NCBI GenBank assembly: GCA_002726205.1
Contig: PBSL01000055.1
Coordinates: 1 to 34,885 of the forward strand
DNA: 34,885 bases
Direction of reading: 5' to 3'
DNA from: Planctomycetaceae bacterium
GTDB lineage: Bacteria; Planctomycetota; Planctomycetia; Planctomycetales; Planctomycetaceae
Made by a program: the position numbers and the translations under genes. Shown piece by piece: positions 15,818 to 26,046 of the stretch; the first letter of the stretch is position 1; every line of letters begins with the position of its first letter. The notes beneath the pieces were generated by a model that made no database searches, had not been told where the DNA came from, and saw only the letters and a list, made by a program, of their open reading frames with translations.

Positions 15818-17215
15818 ATGCTGAGCGTGTACGACGGGCACAGCCGTTACGGGCGGCGTGACTTCCTGAAGATCGGCAGCCTCGGGCTTGGTGGGTTGAC
15901 ACTCGCCGACCTGCTCGCCGGTCGCGAGGCCGCCGCGGCCTCGTCGGGACAATCCGTCCACGACAAGGCCGTGATTTTCCTGTTCATGCACGGTGGGCCG
16001 TCGCAGGTCGAGACCTTCGATCCGAAAATGACGGCTCCCTCGGGAATTCGCAGTGCGACCGGTGAGATCAAGACGAAGATCCCCGGGATCACCTACGGAT
16101 CCACGTTCGAGAAGCTTGCCGCGTTGAACGATCGCACGACCGTGGTCCGATCGTTCGTGACCGGTGACGGCCGCCACGACATCAAGCCGGTGGTCGGCAA
16201 GGATACCCTGGGAGCCAACCTCGGCTCGATCTATTCCCGCATCGTCGGCCAGAACAATCCCGATAACGGGATGCCGTCCAACGTGCTGCTGTTGCCACGC
16301 TCGGTTGACGAGAGCACGATGCCGGGAGTCACGCAGTTCGGCAAGTTCGATTCGACCGGAACCGTCGGCTCGGCCTACCGGCCCTTCACTCCCAGTGGCG
16401 GTGGCGATCTCAAGGCCGACATGAAACTGACGCTGCCGATGGGACGGCTGACCGATCGCCGTGGCCTGTTGACCCGGCTGGATCGGCTGAAGCGTTCATT
16501 CGACGGCAACGGACGTCGCGAGAGTCTTGATCGGCTTCGCGAGCAGGCCTTCGACACGATCCTCGGTGGCGTGGCCGAAGCGTTCGACCTGTCCAAGGAA
16601 TCTCCAGGAACCGTGGCCCGGTACGACACCAGTGGCCTGGCCCCCGAGGCGGGGACCGACAAGCGTTGGAACAACCGCAAGCGGTACGCCGACAACGGCA
16701 AGACGCTGGGCAAGTTGCTGCTGTTGGCGCGGCGATTGGTCGAGCGGGGCTGCGGATTCGTGACGGTTACGACCAACTTCGTCTGGGACATGCATGCCGA
16801 CGTGAACAACGCCGACGTGATCACCGGCATGAACTACATGGGCAGGCCGTTCGATCACGCCGTCTCGGCATTCCTCGAGGATGTTCACGACCGCGGTCTC
16901 GACGACAAGATCCTGCTGGTCTGCTGCGGCGAGATGGGACGCACGCCGCGGATCAACAAGAAGGGCGGTCGCGATCACTGGGGCAACATCGCCCCGTTGC
17001 TGCTGGCCGGCGGTGGACTGGAGATGGGCCAGGTCATCGGGCAATCGACCCGGGACGTCTCGCGGCCGCTGACGACCCCGAATCACAACAGCAACCTGAT
17101 CGCGACCATCTGGCACACGTTGTTCGATGTCGGCGGGGTGCGGATCAACCAGTCGGTTCCCCGCGATATTGCCCGCGCGATGGAGAATTACCAGCCGATC
17201 CCCGGGCTGCTGTGA
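15818..17215 (+). CDS. DUF1501 domain-containing Tat-exported protein (copy 3)
   Basis: A 465-residue protein with Tat motif 'GRRDFLKIG' (RR at 13-14) and the hydrophobic stretch 'SLGLGGLTLADLLA'. DUF1501 motifs: 'MHGGPSQVETFDPKM', 'FVWDMHAD', 'GEMGRTPRINKKGGRDHWG'. It is the closest relative in the window to copy 1. They share an 'LDDRRGLLTGLD'-like segment ('LTDRRGLLTRLD' here), an 'RPF.PS.GG' motif and a proline-containing C-terminus, so the two are probable paralogues. The function is unknown; the family is alkaline phosphatase-like. GGTGGAG lies about 10 bases before the ATG. It ends 24 bp from the stop of the convergent DUF1501 copy 4, so two DUF1501 genes of different subtype face each other here. 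Confidence 0.9.
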   Translation: MLSVYDGHSRYGRRDFLKIGSLGLGGLTLADLLAGREAAAASSGQSVHDKAVIFLFMHGGPSQVETFDPKMTAPSGIRSATGEIKTKIPGITYGSTFEKLAALNDRTTVVRSFVTGDGRHDIKPVVGKDTLGANLGSIYSRIVGQNNPDNGMPSNVLLLPRSVDESTMPGVTQFGKFDSTGTVGSAYRPFTPSGGGDLKADMKLTLPMGRLTDRRGLLTRLDRLKRSFDGNGRRESLDRLREQAFDTILGGVAEAFDLSKESPGTVARYDTSGLAPEAGTDKRWNNRKRYADNGKTLGKLLLLARRLVERGCGFVTVTTNFVWDMHADVNNADVITGMNYMGRPFDHAVSAFLEDVHDRGLDDKILLVCCGEMGRTPRINKKGGRDHWGNIAPLLLAGGGLEMGQVIGQSTRDVSRPLTTPNHNSNLIATIWHTLFDVGGVRINQSVPRDIARAMENYQPIPGLL

Positions 17216-17239
17216 ACCTGTCGAGCACGGTCGCCCGGC

Positions 17240-18673
17240 TCACGCCAGGAGATCGTCGATCACCAGCGCATCCTCGACCCCGGTCAGTCGCTGCTCCAAC
17301 CCCTGGTGACTGTAGGTCAGTTCCAGGTGATCCAGCCCCAGGCAATGGAGAATCGTGGCGTTGAGATCGTTGACGTGGACCGGTTTCTCGACCACGTTGT
17401 AGCAGAAGTCGTCGGTCCGACCGTATTCGATGCCGCCACGGATCCCGCCGCCGGCCATCCACAGGCTGAAACAGCGGCCATGATGGTCCCGGCCGTAGTT
17501 GCCGCCAGACACCTTTCCCTGGGCGTAGACGGTCCGGCCAAACTCGCCGCCCCAGACAACCAGTGTCTCGTCGAGCATTCCGCGACGCTTCAGGTCCTTG
17601 ACGAGCGCCGCGGCCGGCTGATCAGTATCACGACACTGACCACGAAGTTGCGCCGGCAGGTTCCCGTGCTGGTCCCAGCCCCGGTGGAACAACTGGATGA
17701 ATCGCACCCCCCGCTCGGCCAATCGGCGGGCCAGCAGGCAGTTGGCGGCAAACGTTCCGGGCTGGCCCACGTTGGGACCGTAACGCTGTAACGTCCCGGC
17801 TGTTTCGCCGGAGATATCCATCAGCGACGGCACCGAGGCCTGCATGCGGAAGGCCATTTCGTACTGGGCGATTCGCGTGTCGATCTCCGGATCACCGACC
17901 CTGCGGGCCCTCAACCGGTTGAGCCTGGCCAGTCCATCAAGCATCTTGCGGCGGCCGCCACGATCAATCCCGGGCGGATCGCCCAGGTACAGGACCGGGT
18001 CACGCCCACTGCGAAAGCGAACACCCTGGTGCCGTGACGGCAGGAACCCGCTGCTCCAGAGCCGCGAGAACAACGGCTGGCCTCCGGGCCGGCCGGTCCC
18101 CTGCGAGATCAAGACGACGTAGGCGGGCAGGTCACGACTCTCGCTGCCCAGCCCGTAACTCAGCCACGATCCCAGGCTGGGCTTGCCCAGTTGCTGGCTG
18201 CCGGTGTTGATCAGCGTGATCGCCGGATCGTGATTGATCGCTTCGGTCGTCATGGACTTGACCAGACAGATCTCGTCGGCAATCGAACCGGTGTGTGGCA
18301 GCAGTTCACTCAGCGGCCGGCCACAGGCGCCATGTCGTGGGAAACCGAACACGGTACTGACGCAGGGAAAGCTCTTTTGCTTGTGCGTCATCTCGGTCAA
18401 CCGCTGCCCGGCCCGCACCGAATCGGGCAGCTCCCGGCCCGCGTGACGAGCCAGTGCGGGCTTGTGGTCGAAGAGATCGATGTGCGAGGGGGCTCCGGAC
18501 TGGAACAGGTAGATCACCCGCTTGGCCCGGGCCGGGAAATGCGAACCCGCCGCGGGGGGGTGTTCGGCTCGCAACAACGAGGCCAGCGCCACCGAACCCA
18601 ACCCACCGGCGACCTGTCCGAACAGGCCCCGTCGATCCACTCGCTTCGGGCTGGTTGATCCTGTAGCGGTCAA
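17240..18673 (-). CDS. DUF1501 domain-containing protein (copy 4, partner of DUF1553), TTG start
   Basis: A 477-residue DUF1501 protein of the subtype usually encoded directly downstream of DUF1549/DUF1553 genes in planctomycetes (family knowledge). The N-terminus has '[22 protein letters not shown]', with RR at 14-15, as a Tat-like signal. Family motifs: '[17 protein letters not shown]', 'RGWDQHGN', '[13 protein letters not shown]', '[17 protein letters not shown]'. The start codon is TTG (18673-18671). No ATG or GTG places the signal correctly, and GGGAG at the very end of the upstream gene lies about 8 bases before the TTG, so translation is probably coupled. The gap to the upstream stop codon is 5 bp. 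It is the last gene of the five-gene minus-strand unit and is convergent with copy 3. Confidence 0.9.
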   Translation of the reverse strand: MTATGSTSPKRVDRRGLFGQVAGGLGSVALASLLRAEHPPAAGSHFPARAKRVIYLFQSGAPSHIDLFDHKPALARHAGRELPDSVRAGQRLTEMTHKQKSFPCVSTVFGFPRHGACGRPLSELLPHTGSIADEICLVKSMTTEAINHDPAITLINTGSQQLGKPSLGSWLSYGLGSESRDLPAYVVLISQGTGRPGGQPLFSRLWSSGFLPSRHQGVRFRSGRDPVLYLGDPPGIDRGGRRKMLDGLARLNRLRARRVGDPEIDTRIAQYEMAFRMQASVPSLMDISGETAGTLQRYGPNVGQPGTFAANCLLARRLAERGVRFIQLFHRGWDQHGNLPAQLRGQCRDTDQPAAALVKDLKRRGMLDETLVVWGGEFGRTVYAQGKVSGGNYGRDHHGRCFSLWMAGGGIRGGIEYGRTDDFCYNVVEKPVHVNDLNATILHCLGLDHLELTYSHQGLEQRLTGVEDALVIDDLLA

Positions 18674-18678
18674 AGCTG

Positions 18679-21546
18679 TTACTCCCTGGTAATCGCTTCG
18701 TCGAGGTTGAGTACCACGCTGGCCAGGACCGTCCAGGCGGCATGTTCGGCCGGATCCAGCCGTTGATCCCGCGCTGATTCTCCCACTTTCAGCAACGCCC
18801 CGGCCGCGGCGGGATCACGACGGTAACGTGCCAGCTGGTCGGCCAGCAGCCGCTGCAACTCCGACAGTTCTTCCTGCTCGGGGACCCGGGCCGTCACCCG
18901 CTGAAACAGGTGTTGGATCCGCCCGTCGATGCCGGCTTTTTTCTCTCCCAGCACCAGCCCGGCCAGGCTGCGGGCCGCTTCAACGAACGTCGGGTCGTTG
19001 AGCAGGACCAGTGCCATCAGCGGTGTGTTGGTGCGCTGCCGACGCACCGTACAGGTTTCCCGCGTCGGCGCGTCCAACGCGAACATGTTCGGCGGCGGCA
19101 CCGATCGCTTCCAGTAGGTGTAGAAGCTGCGGCGATACAGGGCGACACCGTGGTCCTGGACGTAGCCGCGGTTGGAGGTTTCTTTCCACAACCCGGCCGG
19201 CTGGTACGGCCGGACACTCGGGCCACCGATCTGTTCGACGAGCAACCCGCCCGAGGCCAACGCGTGATCACGAATCAGCTCGGCGGGCAACCGGTACCGC
19301 GTGGCACGAGCCAGCAGGCGGTTGGCCGGGTCCCGCTCGCGGAGGGCGGGTGTCGATCGCGACGACTGGCGATAGGTCGCCGACGTGACGATCAGCCGCA
19401 GCAGCGACTTGGTGTCCCAGCCCCGGCGGATGTACTCGGTGGCCAGCCAGTCGAGCAACCGGGGGTGACTGGGCGGCTGTCCCTGTGTCCCAAAGTCCTC
19501 GGCCGTTTCGACCAGGCCGGAGCCGAAGCTGAGCTGCCAGAGACGATTGACCGCCACGCGCGCGGTCAGCGGGTGTGACGGATCGACCAGCCAGCGGGCC
19601 AGCCCCAGCCGGTTCGCTGGTGCCCCGGCCGGAAGACCTGGCAGGAACCCCGGCACACCCGGCTTGACCTCGGCACCATGCTGATCGTACTGACCGCGCA
19701 GCAGGACGAACGAACGGCGAGGCATCTTCAGGTCCTGCATCACCATCACCGTGGGACGGTTCTTCTTCAACGCGTCCAGTTCTCGACGTCGACGGTCCCG
19801 TTGTTCGCTCAGGCGACGGTACTCCTGATCGTGCAGGGCCAGGTAGGTCCGCTGCAACGTCTCGCGTTGCGACCTGGTCCGCTTTTCGGCGGCCACCGCC
19901 AGGATCTCGTCCAGGCCGTCAGTCCCGGCCAACACGGCCACCTCCTCGGGCTTGAGCTGTCGCGGGTAGATGCGGACATCGTCGATTGTTCCCTTGAGAA
20001 ATCCGCTGGGATTTCGCCGACCGATATGCAGTGGTCGGGCGGTTCGGATCGACCCGGTCAGCCGATCCCGGGTCACATTAACCTCCTGTCGTTTGCCGTC
20101 AAAATACAGGGCGACTCCGGCCGACCGGCTGGAACCGTCGTAGGTGACAAACACGTGGGTCAGCCGATCCGAGGGCAGCGAGGCCTTCGAGATCAGGTGC
20201 ACGGCATTTCCCGGCCACTGATGAATCAGGTGGACCTCGACTCGCCGCCCGCTCACGAACACGTCCCAGCCACGGTAGTCGGCCGCGTCATCCATCCGCG
20301 CGACGATGGCACCACCGCTGCTGGGGTTCACCCACGCACCGTAGGAAAACGCGTCGGTCCGCTCGAAACCCGCCACGTCACCCAGGACCAGGCTGCTGCG
20401 ACCGTCGAGTTCCAGGCCACCGGCAACCCGGGCCTTGACCCACTTCGCCTGCCCCTGGACCGTCGCCGGCTTCCCGGGTGAACCGGTCGACACCGGCTGG
20501 CCATCCCGTTCATCGAGCCGACAGTGCACCAGCAACGGTCCCTCGACGACGCCCCGGCGACCAGGCTGCTTTGCCAGTGCTCGCTCCCAGGCGGCAACAC
20601 GGTCACCAACGCCCTCGAACCGCCGGGCCCGACGAGCCTCCAGGCTCTTGATCACGCCGGCCAGCCTTGTCTCGATCGCCTGCTGACCCAGTGGCACGAC
20701 CTCGACGAGAGGGTCCACGTTCCCAGGACGGTTCTCGACCCCCTTGTCGGTGACCGAGTTGAAATAGGCGAAGAAGCTGTAGAACTCCTCCTGCGACACG
20801 GGATCATACTTGTGCTCGTGACATTGTGCACAACCGATTGTCAGTCCCATCCAGGTGGTGGCGGTCGTCCGCACGCGATCGAGCACGTACTCGACCCGGT
20901 ATTCCTCGGAGATGCCCGAGGCGGTCACTCCATGGTTGCGATTGAATCCGGTCGCGACCACTTGCCGTGACGTGGCGCCGGGCAACAGGTCACCGGCCAG
21001 TTGCTCGATCGTGAACTGGTCGAAGGGCATGTTGTCATTCAGGGCGGCAATCACCCAGTCTCGCCACGGCCACATGTCGCGGTTGTAGTCCTCGTGGTAG
21101 CCATGCGTGTCGGCGTAACGTGCCGCGTCCATCCATTGCAATGCCAGGCGTTCGCCGAACCGTGGTGAATCGAGCAGCCGGTCGACCAGCCGGTGGTAAG
21201 CCCCCGGTCGGCGATCGGCCAGAAACGCATCCACTTCCCCGATGGTCGGCGGCAGTCCCAGCAGATCCAGCGACAGTCGGCGGATCAACGTCCGGCGATC
21301 GGCCTCCCCGGCGGGCCTCAGGCCGGCCTCTTCAATTCTCCGCAGTACGAAGCGATCGATCGCGTTGCGGGGCCAGGCCCCGTCTTGAACCGCCGGTGGT
21401 GTCTGCCGGCGGGGAACAACAAAAGACCAGTGCGATCCCGGTTCGGCTGCCGGCACCCGGGCCAGGGAAAAACACACCACCGCGAACACCACGATCACAG
21501 TCGGTGCCGGAAATCTGTGGCTGTTGAATCGCTCTTGAAAAGTCAC
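18679..21546 (-). CDS. DUF1549-LamG-DUF1553 protein (planctomycete cytochrome-associated), GTG start
   Basis: A 955-residue exported protein. After a signal segment (about residues 12-35) come a DUF1549 domain (about 55-270), with '[12 protein letters not shown]' and a single CxxCH-type motif 'CAQCH' (239-243), then a laminin-G-like/concanavalin fold (about 338-543: 'AFSYGAWV', '[10 protein letters not shown]', '[13 protein letters not shown]'), a charged helical stretch, and DUF1553 (about 640-930: '[14 protein letters not shown]', 'PATREs'-like '[21 protein letters not shown]'). The LamG domain would bind glycans. CxxCH could bind haem c or another metal, but DUF1549 is not a proven cytochrome. 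The N-terminal PSCyt1 domain seen in many relatives is absent. The start is GTG at 21546, with AGGG 7-10 bases upstream and 8 bp after the preceding stop; an in-frame extension to 21687 lacks family similarity. Confidence 0.9.
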   Translation of the reverse strand: MTFQERFNSHRFPAPTVIVVFAVVCFSLARVPAAEPGSHWSFVVPRRQTPPAVQDGAWPRNAIDRFVLRRIEEAGLRPAGEADRRTLIRRLSLDLLGLPPTIGEVDAFLADRRPGAYHRLVDRLLDSPRFGERLALQWMDAARYADTHGYHEDYNRDMWPWRDWVIAALNDNMPFDQFTIEQLAGDLLPGATSRQVVATGFNRNHGVTASGISEEYRVEYVLDRVRTTATTWMGLTIGCAQCHEHKYDPVSQEEFYSFFAYFNSVTDKGVENRPGNVDPLVEVVPLGQQAIETRLAGVIKSLEARRARRFEGVGDRVAAWERALAKQPGRRGVVEGPLLVHCRLDERDGQPVSTGSPGKPATVQGQAKWVKARVAGGLELDGRSSLVLGDVAGFERTDAFSYGAWVNPSSGGAIVARMDDAADYRGWDVFVSGRRVEVHLIHQWPGNAVHLISKASLPSDRLTHVFVTYDGSSRSAGVALYFDGKRQEVNVTRDRLTGSIRTARPLHIGRRNPSGFLKGTIDDVRIYPRQLKPEEVAVLAGTDGLDEILAVAAEKRTRSQRETLQRTYLALHDQEYRRLSEQRDRRRRELDALKKNRPTVMVMQDLKMPRRSFVLLRGQYDQHGAEVKPGVPGFLPGLPAGAPANRLGLARWLVDPSHPLTARVAVNRLWQLSFGSGLVETAEDFGTQGQPPSHPRLLDWLATEYIRRGWDTKSLLRLIVTSATYRQSSRSTPALRERDPANRLLARATRYRLPAELIRDHALASGGLLVEQIGGPSVRPYQPAGLWKETSNRGYVQDHGVALYRRSFYTYWKRSVPPPNMFALDAPTRETCTVRRQRTNTPLMALVLLNDPTFVEAARSLAGLVLGEKKAGIDGRIQHLFQRVTARVPEQEELSELQRLLADQLARYRRDPAAAGALLKVGESARDQRLDPAEHAAWTVLASVVLNLDEAITRE

Positions 21547-21554
21547 TTCGCGCC

Positions 21555-23981
21555 CTAGTTCCGGAACAGGAATTCCCTGCTGTTGATCACCGCCCACTGG
21601 ATGTCCTCGTGGGCCTTCTCGCGATTCCCCGCTCCGCCAACATATTCCAGCCCGACCCGCAGCTCCTCGGAGTTGGGCAATCGGCAAAACGCGGCAAGGT
21701 AGAGGTCTTCGAGGATTTCCCGGTCACCGCGTCCCGCCGAGATCAATCGCCGGAACCGGTTCTTGCCGTGGGTGATCTTTCCGCTGACCAGGCTGCCGTT
21801 GACCAGCGTGAGGTGCTGGGAGAGCGTCGAGCCGGTCTGCCGTTCGCAGTCACACGATGTTTCCCGGGACGGTTTTCCGAAGATCCTCAGGAATGCCGGC
21901 GCATCCTCGGGTGTCGCCAACTGCGTGGCACGGGTACCGGCCGGCAATTTCCCGAATTGTTCGGGCACCTGGCTGACCTGGCAGATCGCGTCGAGCACCT
22001 GTTCGGCCGAGAGGCGATGAGCGACCGCGTGAGAGAACAGTTGTTGATCGTGCCGGTTCTGGTCGGTGGCCAGCGAATCCAGCTGGTAGGTCCGGCTGTT
22101 GAGGATCAACGAGAGGATATGCCGCCGGTCGAAGTCCGACCGCTGGAACTCCCCGGCAAGCCAATCCAGCAGCGGGGGATTGGCCGGCGGGTTCGACGCG
22201 CGAAAATCATCGATCGGTTCAATGATGCCTCGACCGCACAGCATCGACCACAGTCGGTTCACCTCGACGCGTGCGAACAGGGGGTTGTCCTTGCGGACCA
22301 GCCAGTCAGCCAGTGCCAGTCTCCGGTCCGATTCCGGATCGGGCAGCTTCGCATTGCCGGTCAGCGGCAACCAGGGAACGGCGTTTCCTCCACGGGGCCG
22401 GCTGATCTCGCCGCTGCGAGCCACCCAGACCACCAGGTTGCCCGCGGAATCCGGCTTGCCGCGACGGACGCGGTTGAAGAACGCGGCAATCCCGTAGTAG
22501 TTCTCCTGCGTCCAGCGTTCATAGGGATGGTTGTGGCATTTCGCGCACTGGATCCGGATCCCCAGGAAGTGCCGCGCGGTGGTCTCGGTCGCATCTTCCA
22601 CGTCGGTGGCGGCCCGGTAGTAATTGGCCGCCGGGTTGGCGAACGTATCGCCCTGGGCCGTCAACAGGCTGCGAACGAAACGGTCGTAGGGCATGTTGTC
22701 GCGAACCGCAGCCACCAGCCAGCGGTGAAACTTGTCGACACCGGTGGAACCAAGTTGCTTGCGTGTCATGCGGAACAGGTCAGCCCACCGCCCGGCCCAG
22801 AAGCGGGCATGATCTTCGCCGGCCAGCAGCCCGGCGATCAGCCGCGCCCGCCGATCAGGACGCCGGTCGGCCAGGAAGGCCCTCGTCTCCTTGACCGTCG
22901 GCAACAGGCCGGTCACATCCAGCGTCACGCGACGCAGGAACTGGCCATCGGTCAGCAGCGGCGAGGGCACGATCTGCATTTCCTTGAGCCGGGCAAACGT
23001 GTGCCGATCCACCTCGTTGATCACCGGGGGTTCGTTCCAGACAAAGCCGGGCCGATCTTTCAGAAACGTCAGCCGCGTGGCCTGCATCTGGTCGAGAAAG
23101 CGGACCAGGATTCCCACCTGCCCGACGGCGGTCCCTGTCACCCACCCGGCAACATCAACCTCGGCCAACGTCTCGTTCGAACTGCTGTAGACGGCCAGGT
23201 GGGTCACGTCGCGCGACGACCCGTCGGAGAAATGGGCGACCACCTTCAGCTGCTGCGAGACCGCCGGGGACTTCAGGAAGCGGTCGCGGGGAAAGACCTC
23301 TGTTCGCACGCAACGCGGTGAATCCTCGGCGTCGCGCGGGCAGCCATCGGCAATCCAGTCGCGGATCAACTCGTAGGCCGGGTCATGCCGTCGCAGTTGT
23401 TGACCGCCGCCGTGGGCCACCTGCAACGTCGGCTTGCGCAACAACAGGCTCTTGTCGGGATCAAACACGTTGACCCGCCTGGCAAACTGCTCGCGAATCA
23501 GCGTCTGTGCGTCGAGCGTTGGATCGAAGGCCCGCAGCGAGAGCCGGAAGCCTCCCTTGCCGCTGGGTGAACCGTGGCAACCGCCCGAGTTGCAGCCCTG
23601 CTTGCTCAAAGACGCCAGCAGGCCGTTCCTGAAACTGACCGGGGGCGTCTGTTCCAGGCGTTGAACCCGAACCGGTAATTGCAGCACCTGGCCGGAGGCG
23701 GAAATCGTCAGCCGGGTTGTGCCGTTGGCCAGAGGAAGCACGCGACCGCGTTGAACCCCAACAGTACCGCGATGCTCGACGGTGACACGAGCCTGGTGCG
23801 TCAGGTCGATGACCGACCCATCGGAGCGATGGCCACTGACAACCAGCTGCACCCGCTGTCGTCGTCCGCTCAACTCGACGGCCGCCGGTTCAACCGTCAA
23901 CCGACTCACCACCGGCTCGGCGGCGCACAACGGCATCGTCAGCAGCAGGCTGGTCGTGAGTGTCCGGACGTGTCGTTGCAT
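21555..23981 (-). CDS. DUF1549/DUF1553 protein with Ig-like domains and Cx4CH motif
   Basis: An 808-residue exported protein. Signal peptide about 1-21. An Ig-like (BIG2-type) domain lies at about 28-105 and a second at about 240-305. Between them is a conserved 'LSKQGCNSGGCHGSPSGKGGF' block whose motif is C130-x4-C-H136 rather than the standard CxxCH. DUF1549 spans about 320-505, with 'LDVTGLLPT' and 'CAKCHNHPYERW' (479-483 CxxCH). DUF1553 spans about 550-800 ('ARVEVNRLWSMLCGRGI', 'PSRETSCDCERQ'). Planctomycete proteins with this architecture are described as cytochrome-like, but function is unproven. The ATG at 23981 follows GGTGATC, complementary to the 16S 3' end, at short spacing; GTG 23990 is an alternative. 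The gap to the upstream stop is 23 bp. It is the third gene of the five-gene unit. Confidence 0.9.
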   Translation of the reverse strand: MQRHVRTLTTSLLLTMPLCAAEPVVSRLTVEPAAVELSGRRQRVQLVVSGHRSDGSVIDLTHQARVTVEHRGTVGVQRGRVLPLANGTTRLTISASGQVLQLPVRVQRLEQTPPVSFRNGLLASLSKQGCNSGGCHGSPSGKGGFRLSLRAFDPTLDAQTLIREQFARRVNVFDPDKSLLLRKPTLQVAHGGGQQLRRHDPAYELIRDWIADGCPRDAEDSPRCVRTEVFPRDRFLKSPAVSQQLKVVAHFSDGSSRDVTHLAVYSSSNETLAEVDVAGWVTGTAVGQVGILVRFLDQMQATRLTFLKDRPGFVWNEPPVINEVDRHTFARLKEMQIVPSPLLTDGQFLRRVTLDVTGLLPTVKETRAFLADRRPDRRARLIAGLLAGEDHARFWAGRWADLFRMTRKQLGSTGVDKFHRWLVAAVRDNMPYDRFVRSLLTAQGDTFANPAANYYRAATDVEDATETTARHFLGIRIQCAKCHNHPYERWTQENYYGIAAFFNRVRRGKPDSAGNLVVWVARSGEISRPRGGNAVPWLPLTGNAKLPDPESDRRLALADWLVRKDNPLFARVEVNRLWSMLCGRGIIEPIDDFRASNPPANPPLLDWLAGEFQRSDFDRRHILSLILNSRTYQLDSLATDQNRHDQQLFSHAVAHRLSAEQVLDAICQVSQVPEQFGKLPAGTRATQLATPEDAPAFLRIFGKPSRETSCDCERQTGSTLSQHLTLVNGSLVSGKITHGKNRFRRLISAGRGDREILEDLYLAAFCRLPNSEELRVGLEYVGGAGNREKAHEDIQWAVINSREFLFRN

Positions 23982-24004
23982 TATGATCACCGCGACGCAC
24001 CGCG

Positions 24005-26044
24005 TTATTTCTTCCCCACGCTCAACAATACCGTGCCGTCCAGTTCCCGGGGAACAAACGGCATACCGCCGAGATCTTTTCGCAGCGGTACGGTAACACG
24101 GGCCCGGGCATGGATCACCCGCCCGGGCTGCTTCTTCCGGGGTGCCGGCAATGCGATCCGGATGGCCGTCAGGTGCGAAAACACACCCACCTTTTCCAGC
24201 CGCAGCACGCTCTTGCCCTTGGGAAACTTCACCAGGCCCTCGTTGAACCACCGGGCCGTCTTCGTGCTCCAGCTGCCGGTCGTCTTGCTCATGATCGACG
24301 AATTGACGACCCGCCCGTCGAGTTTCATCACGGCGACGCGTTGGGCGGCGGCGGCATATCTCAACAGGACCAGATACTCACCCGCGTTGGCCAGTTCAAC
24401 GTCATACTCGGCAAAGTTCAGTCCCCCCTTCTTGTCGCTGATGAAATCGTCGAAGATTCCCAGGTCACCGCGATCGTATTTGATCGATGAGAGTTCCTTG
24501 ACGGTTGGACCCACCGGCGGTGTGTCGAGTTGTCCACTGCCCACGATTCTCAGGCTGGCCAGCGAACCGGGCTCGAGCCCCGCCGGCAACGTGATCTTCA
24601 GGGTTGTCTCGTTCTTTCCGGCAGGAATCAGCTCGCCCGCCAGCATCACGTTCTTACCCAGTCCCTCGACCGACAACCGGATGGCGCCCTGGAAGTCACG
24701 ACGGGCGGCCGTCACCTTGACCGACAACGAACCGCCGGCAACGGCCTGCAACCGATCGGCGGCAACGCCCAGGTCAAAATCGGCTGTCCTCAGCCGGCAG
24801 TCCAGGTGGTAGGCAAAACCAGGGCCTCCTCGCCGCTGCAGGTCCTCGACCAGCAGGCGAACCTCGGCATCGGCAGCAGCCGTGTAGTCAAGAACGCATC
24901 TGGTGGCCGCCTGCTGCGGTGCAACCACCAGTGTGCCGCCCTCGGCGTTGCACAATCGCATGTAAAGCCGGCCGGCGACGCCCAGCGAGGCCGTCCGCCC
25001 CACCAGCTGCAATCGCTGGCCCTTTTTCAGCGTGATCCGGAACCAGTCGCGATCGCCGGGTCGATCCAGCAAACCGCTGACACCAGCACCGGCCGCCAGC
25101 GGATTGGCCTTCGACCCGTCGTCATTTGGTTCGCTTTCGACCCCGCGTTCCCGGTCATCCACCTGCACCGACAGCAGAGCGCGACCGCCACCGGGACCCA
25201 CCGGACCACCCACCCACACGGTGCCGCCGGCCGGAAGACCGGGCACTGCGCGATCGGCCGTGGTTCCCGGTCCCAGCAATCGCAGCCGGGCGGGTTGCCC
25301 GCTCCTGACGAACAACGGGTAGGCCACCGTCAGCGGTACGTAGCGGGCCAGCCTCAACCGGTACCTGTAGGCATCCCCACCACGGCGACGGACATCGGTG
25401 ACCGAGACCGTGTGGACACCCTCATCGGCGGCAAGCACCGAAAACCCGACATCACCGGCCAGCCCAGGCGTATCATCCTCGGCGATCACGGTCCGACCAC
25501 CCGGGTCAATCACCCTCACGACCGGATCCAGCGACGAACCCAGGCGGCGGGCCCAGAGATCAACCGTCAATCGCTCGCCGGCCTTCAGCTGGATTCGGCA
25601 GCGATCCGGCTCTCCGGCAACCACCGACCCATCGATCGCCAGTGGCAGGGTCAGCGGCTTTTCATCCGCGGGCCGATCGTCGGTGTGGCTGGTCAGCGAC
25701 TCGCGCAACAGCAAGCGGACATTCGAGACGCCCCGGTCGGTCACCACGCGGATGGCGCCACGGCCGATCGACTCGGCCGGCAGCGTCACCTCAAACGTCG
25801 CCTGCCCGGCCCCGTCACCTTTGGCGGAAACTTTTCTGACCTCGGCCGGAAAGCTCGTCCACAGTGTCCTGGCCGTCTCCAGCTCGGTGCCTCGACAGGT
25901 CAACCGCGTCACCCGACCGGGACTCACGGCACCCGGAGACAGCTTCTGCAGTGTCACCGCCGCCGGCAACCGGTCAACCAGCCCGGGACCGGCCAACAAC
26001 ACCACCGCCACGAGTGCCGGTCGGAATCGAGGATGGACGGCCAC
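24005..26044 (-). CDS. Secreted PPC-domain protein with C-terminal carbohydrate-binding-like domain, GTG start
   Basis: A 679-residue exported protein, beta-rich throughout. Signal peptide about 1-28. An IPT-like N-terminal domain ('LSPGAVSPGRVTRLTCRG') is followed by two bacterial pre-peptidase C-terminal (PPC) domains, about 135-235 and 303-415. The second has the hallmark 'ESEPNDDGSKANPL' and 'GDRDWFRITLKKGQRL'. Residues about 540-635 resemble a CBM6/35-type jelly roll ('YDVELANAGEYLVLLRYAA', 'FPKGKSVLRLEKVG'). No catalytic domain is seen, so it is probably an adhesion or substrate-binding partner of its operon neighbours (inference). The GTG at 26044 is chosen: GAGGGG lies about 8 bases upstream, and it begins 2 bp after the stop of the preceding DUF1501 gene, implying translational coupling. 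Confidence 0.85.
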   Translation of the reverse strand: MAVHPRFRPALVAVVLLAGPGLVDRLPAAVTLQKLSPGAVSPGRVTRLTCRGTELETARTLWTSFPAEVRKVSAKGDGAGQATFEVTLPAESIGRGAIRVVTDRGVSNVRLLLRESLTSHTDDRPADEKPLTLPLAIDGSVVAGEPDRCRIQLKAGERLTVDLWARRLGSSLDPVVRVIDPGGRTVIAEDDTPGLAGDVGFSVLAADEGVHTVSVTDVRRRGGDAYRYRLRLARYVPLTVAYPLFVRSGQPARLRLLGPGTTADRAVPGLPAGGTVWVGGPVGPGGGRALLSVQVDDRERGVESEPNDDGSKANPLAAGAGVSGLLDRPGDRDWFRITLKKGQRLQLVGRTASLGVAGRLYMRLCNAEGGTLVVAPQQAATRCVLDYTAAADAEVRLLVEDLQRRGGPGFAYHLDCRLRTADFDLGVAADRLQAVAGGSLSVKVTAARRDFQGAIRLSVEGLGKNVMLAGELIPAGKNETTLKITLPAGLEPGSLASLRIVGSGQLDTPPVGPTVKELSSIKYDRGDLGIFDDFISDKKGGLNFAEYDVELANAGEYLVLLRYAAAAQRVAVMKLDGRVVNSSIMSKTTGSWSTKTARWFNEGLVKFPKGKSVLRLEKVGVFSHLTAIRIALPAPRKKQPGRVIHARARVTVPLRKDLGGMPFVPRELDGTVLLSVGKK

Positions 26045-26046
26045 GC

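Noticed and set aside
21609-23321. Plus-strand open frame (570 codons) opposite the Ig-DUF1549-DUF1553 gene
   Set aside because: The coding strand has recognisable domains from end to end; the opposite frame has none.
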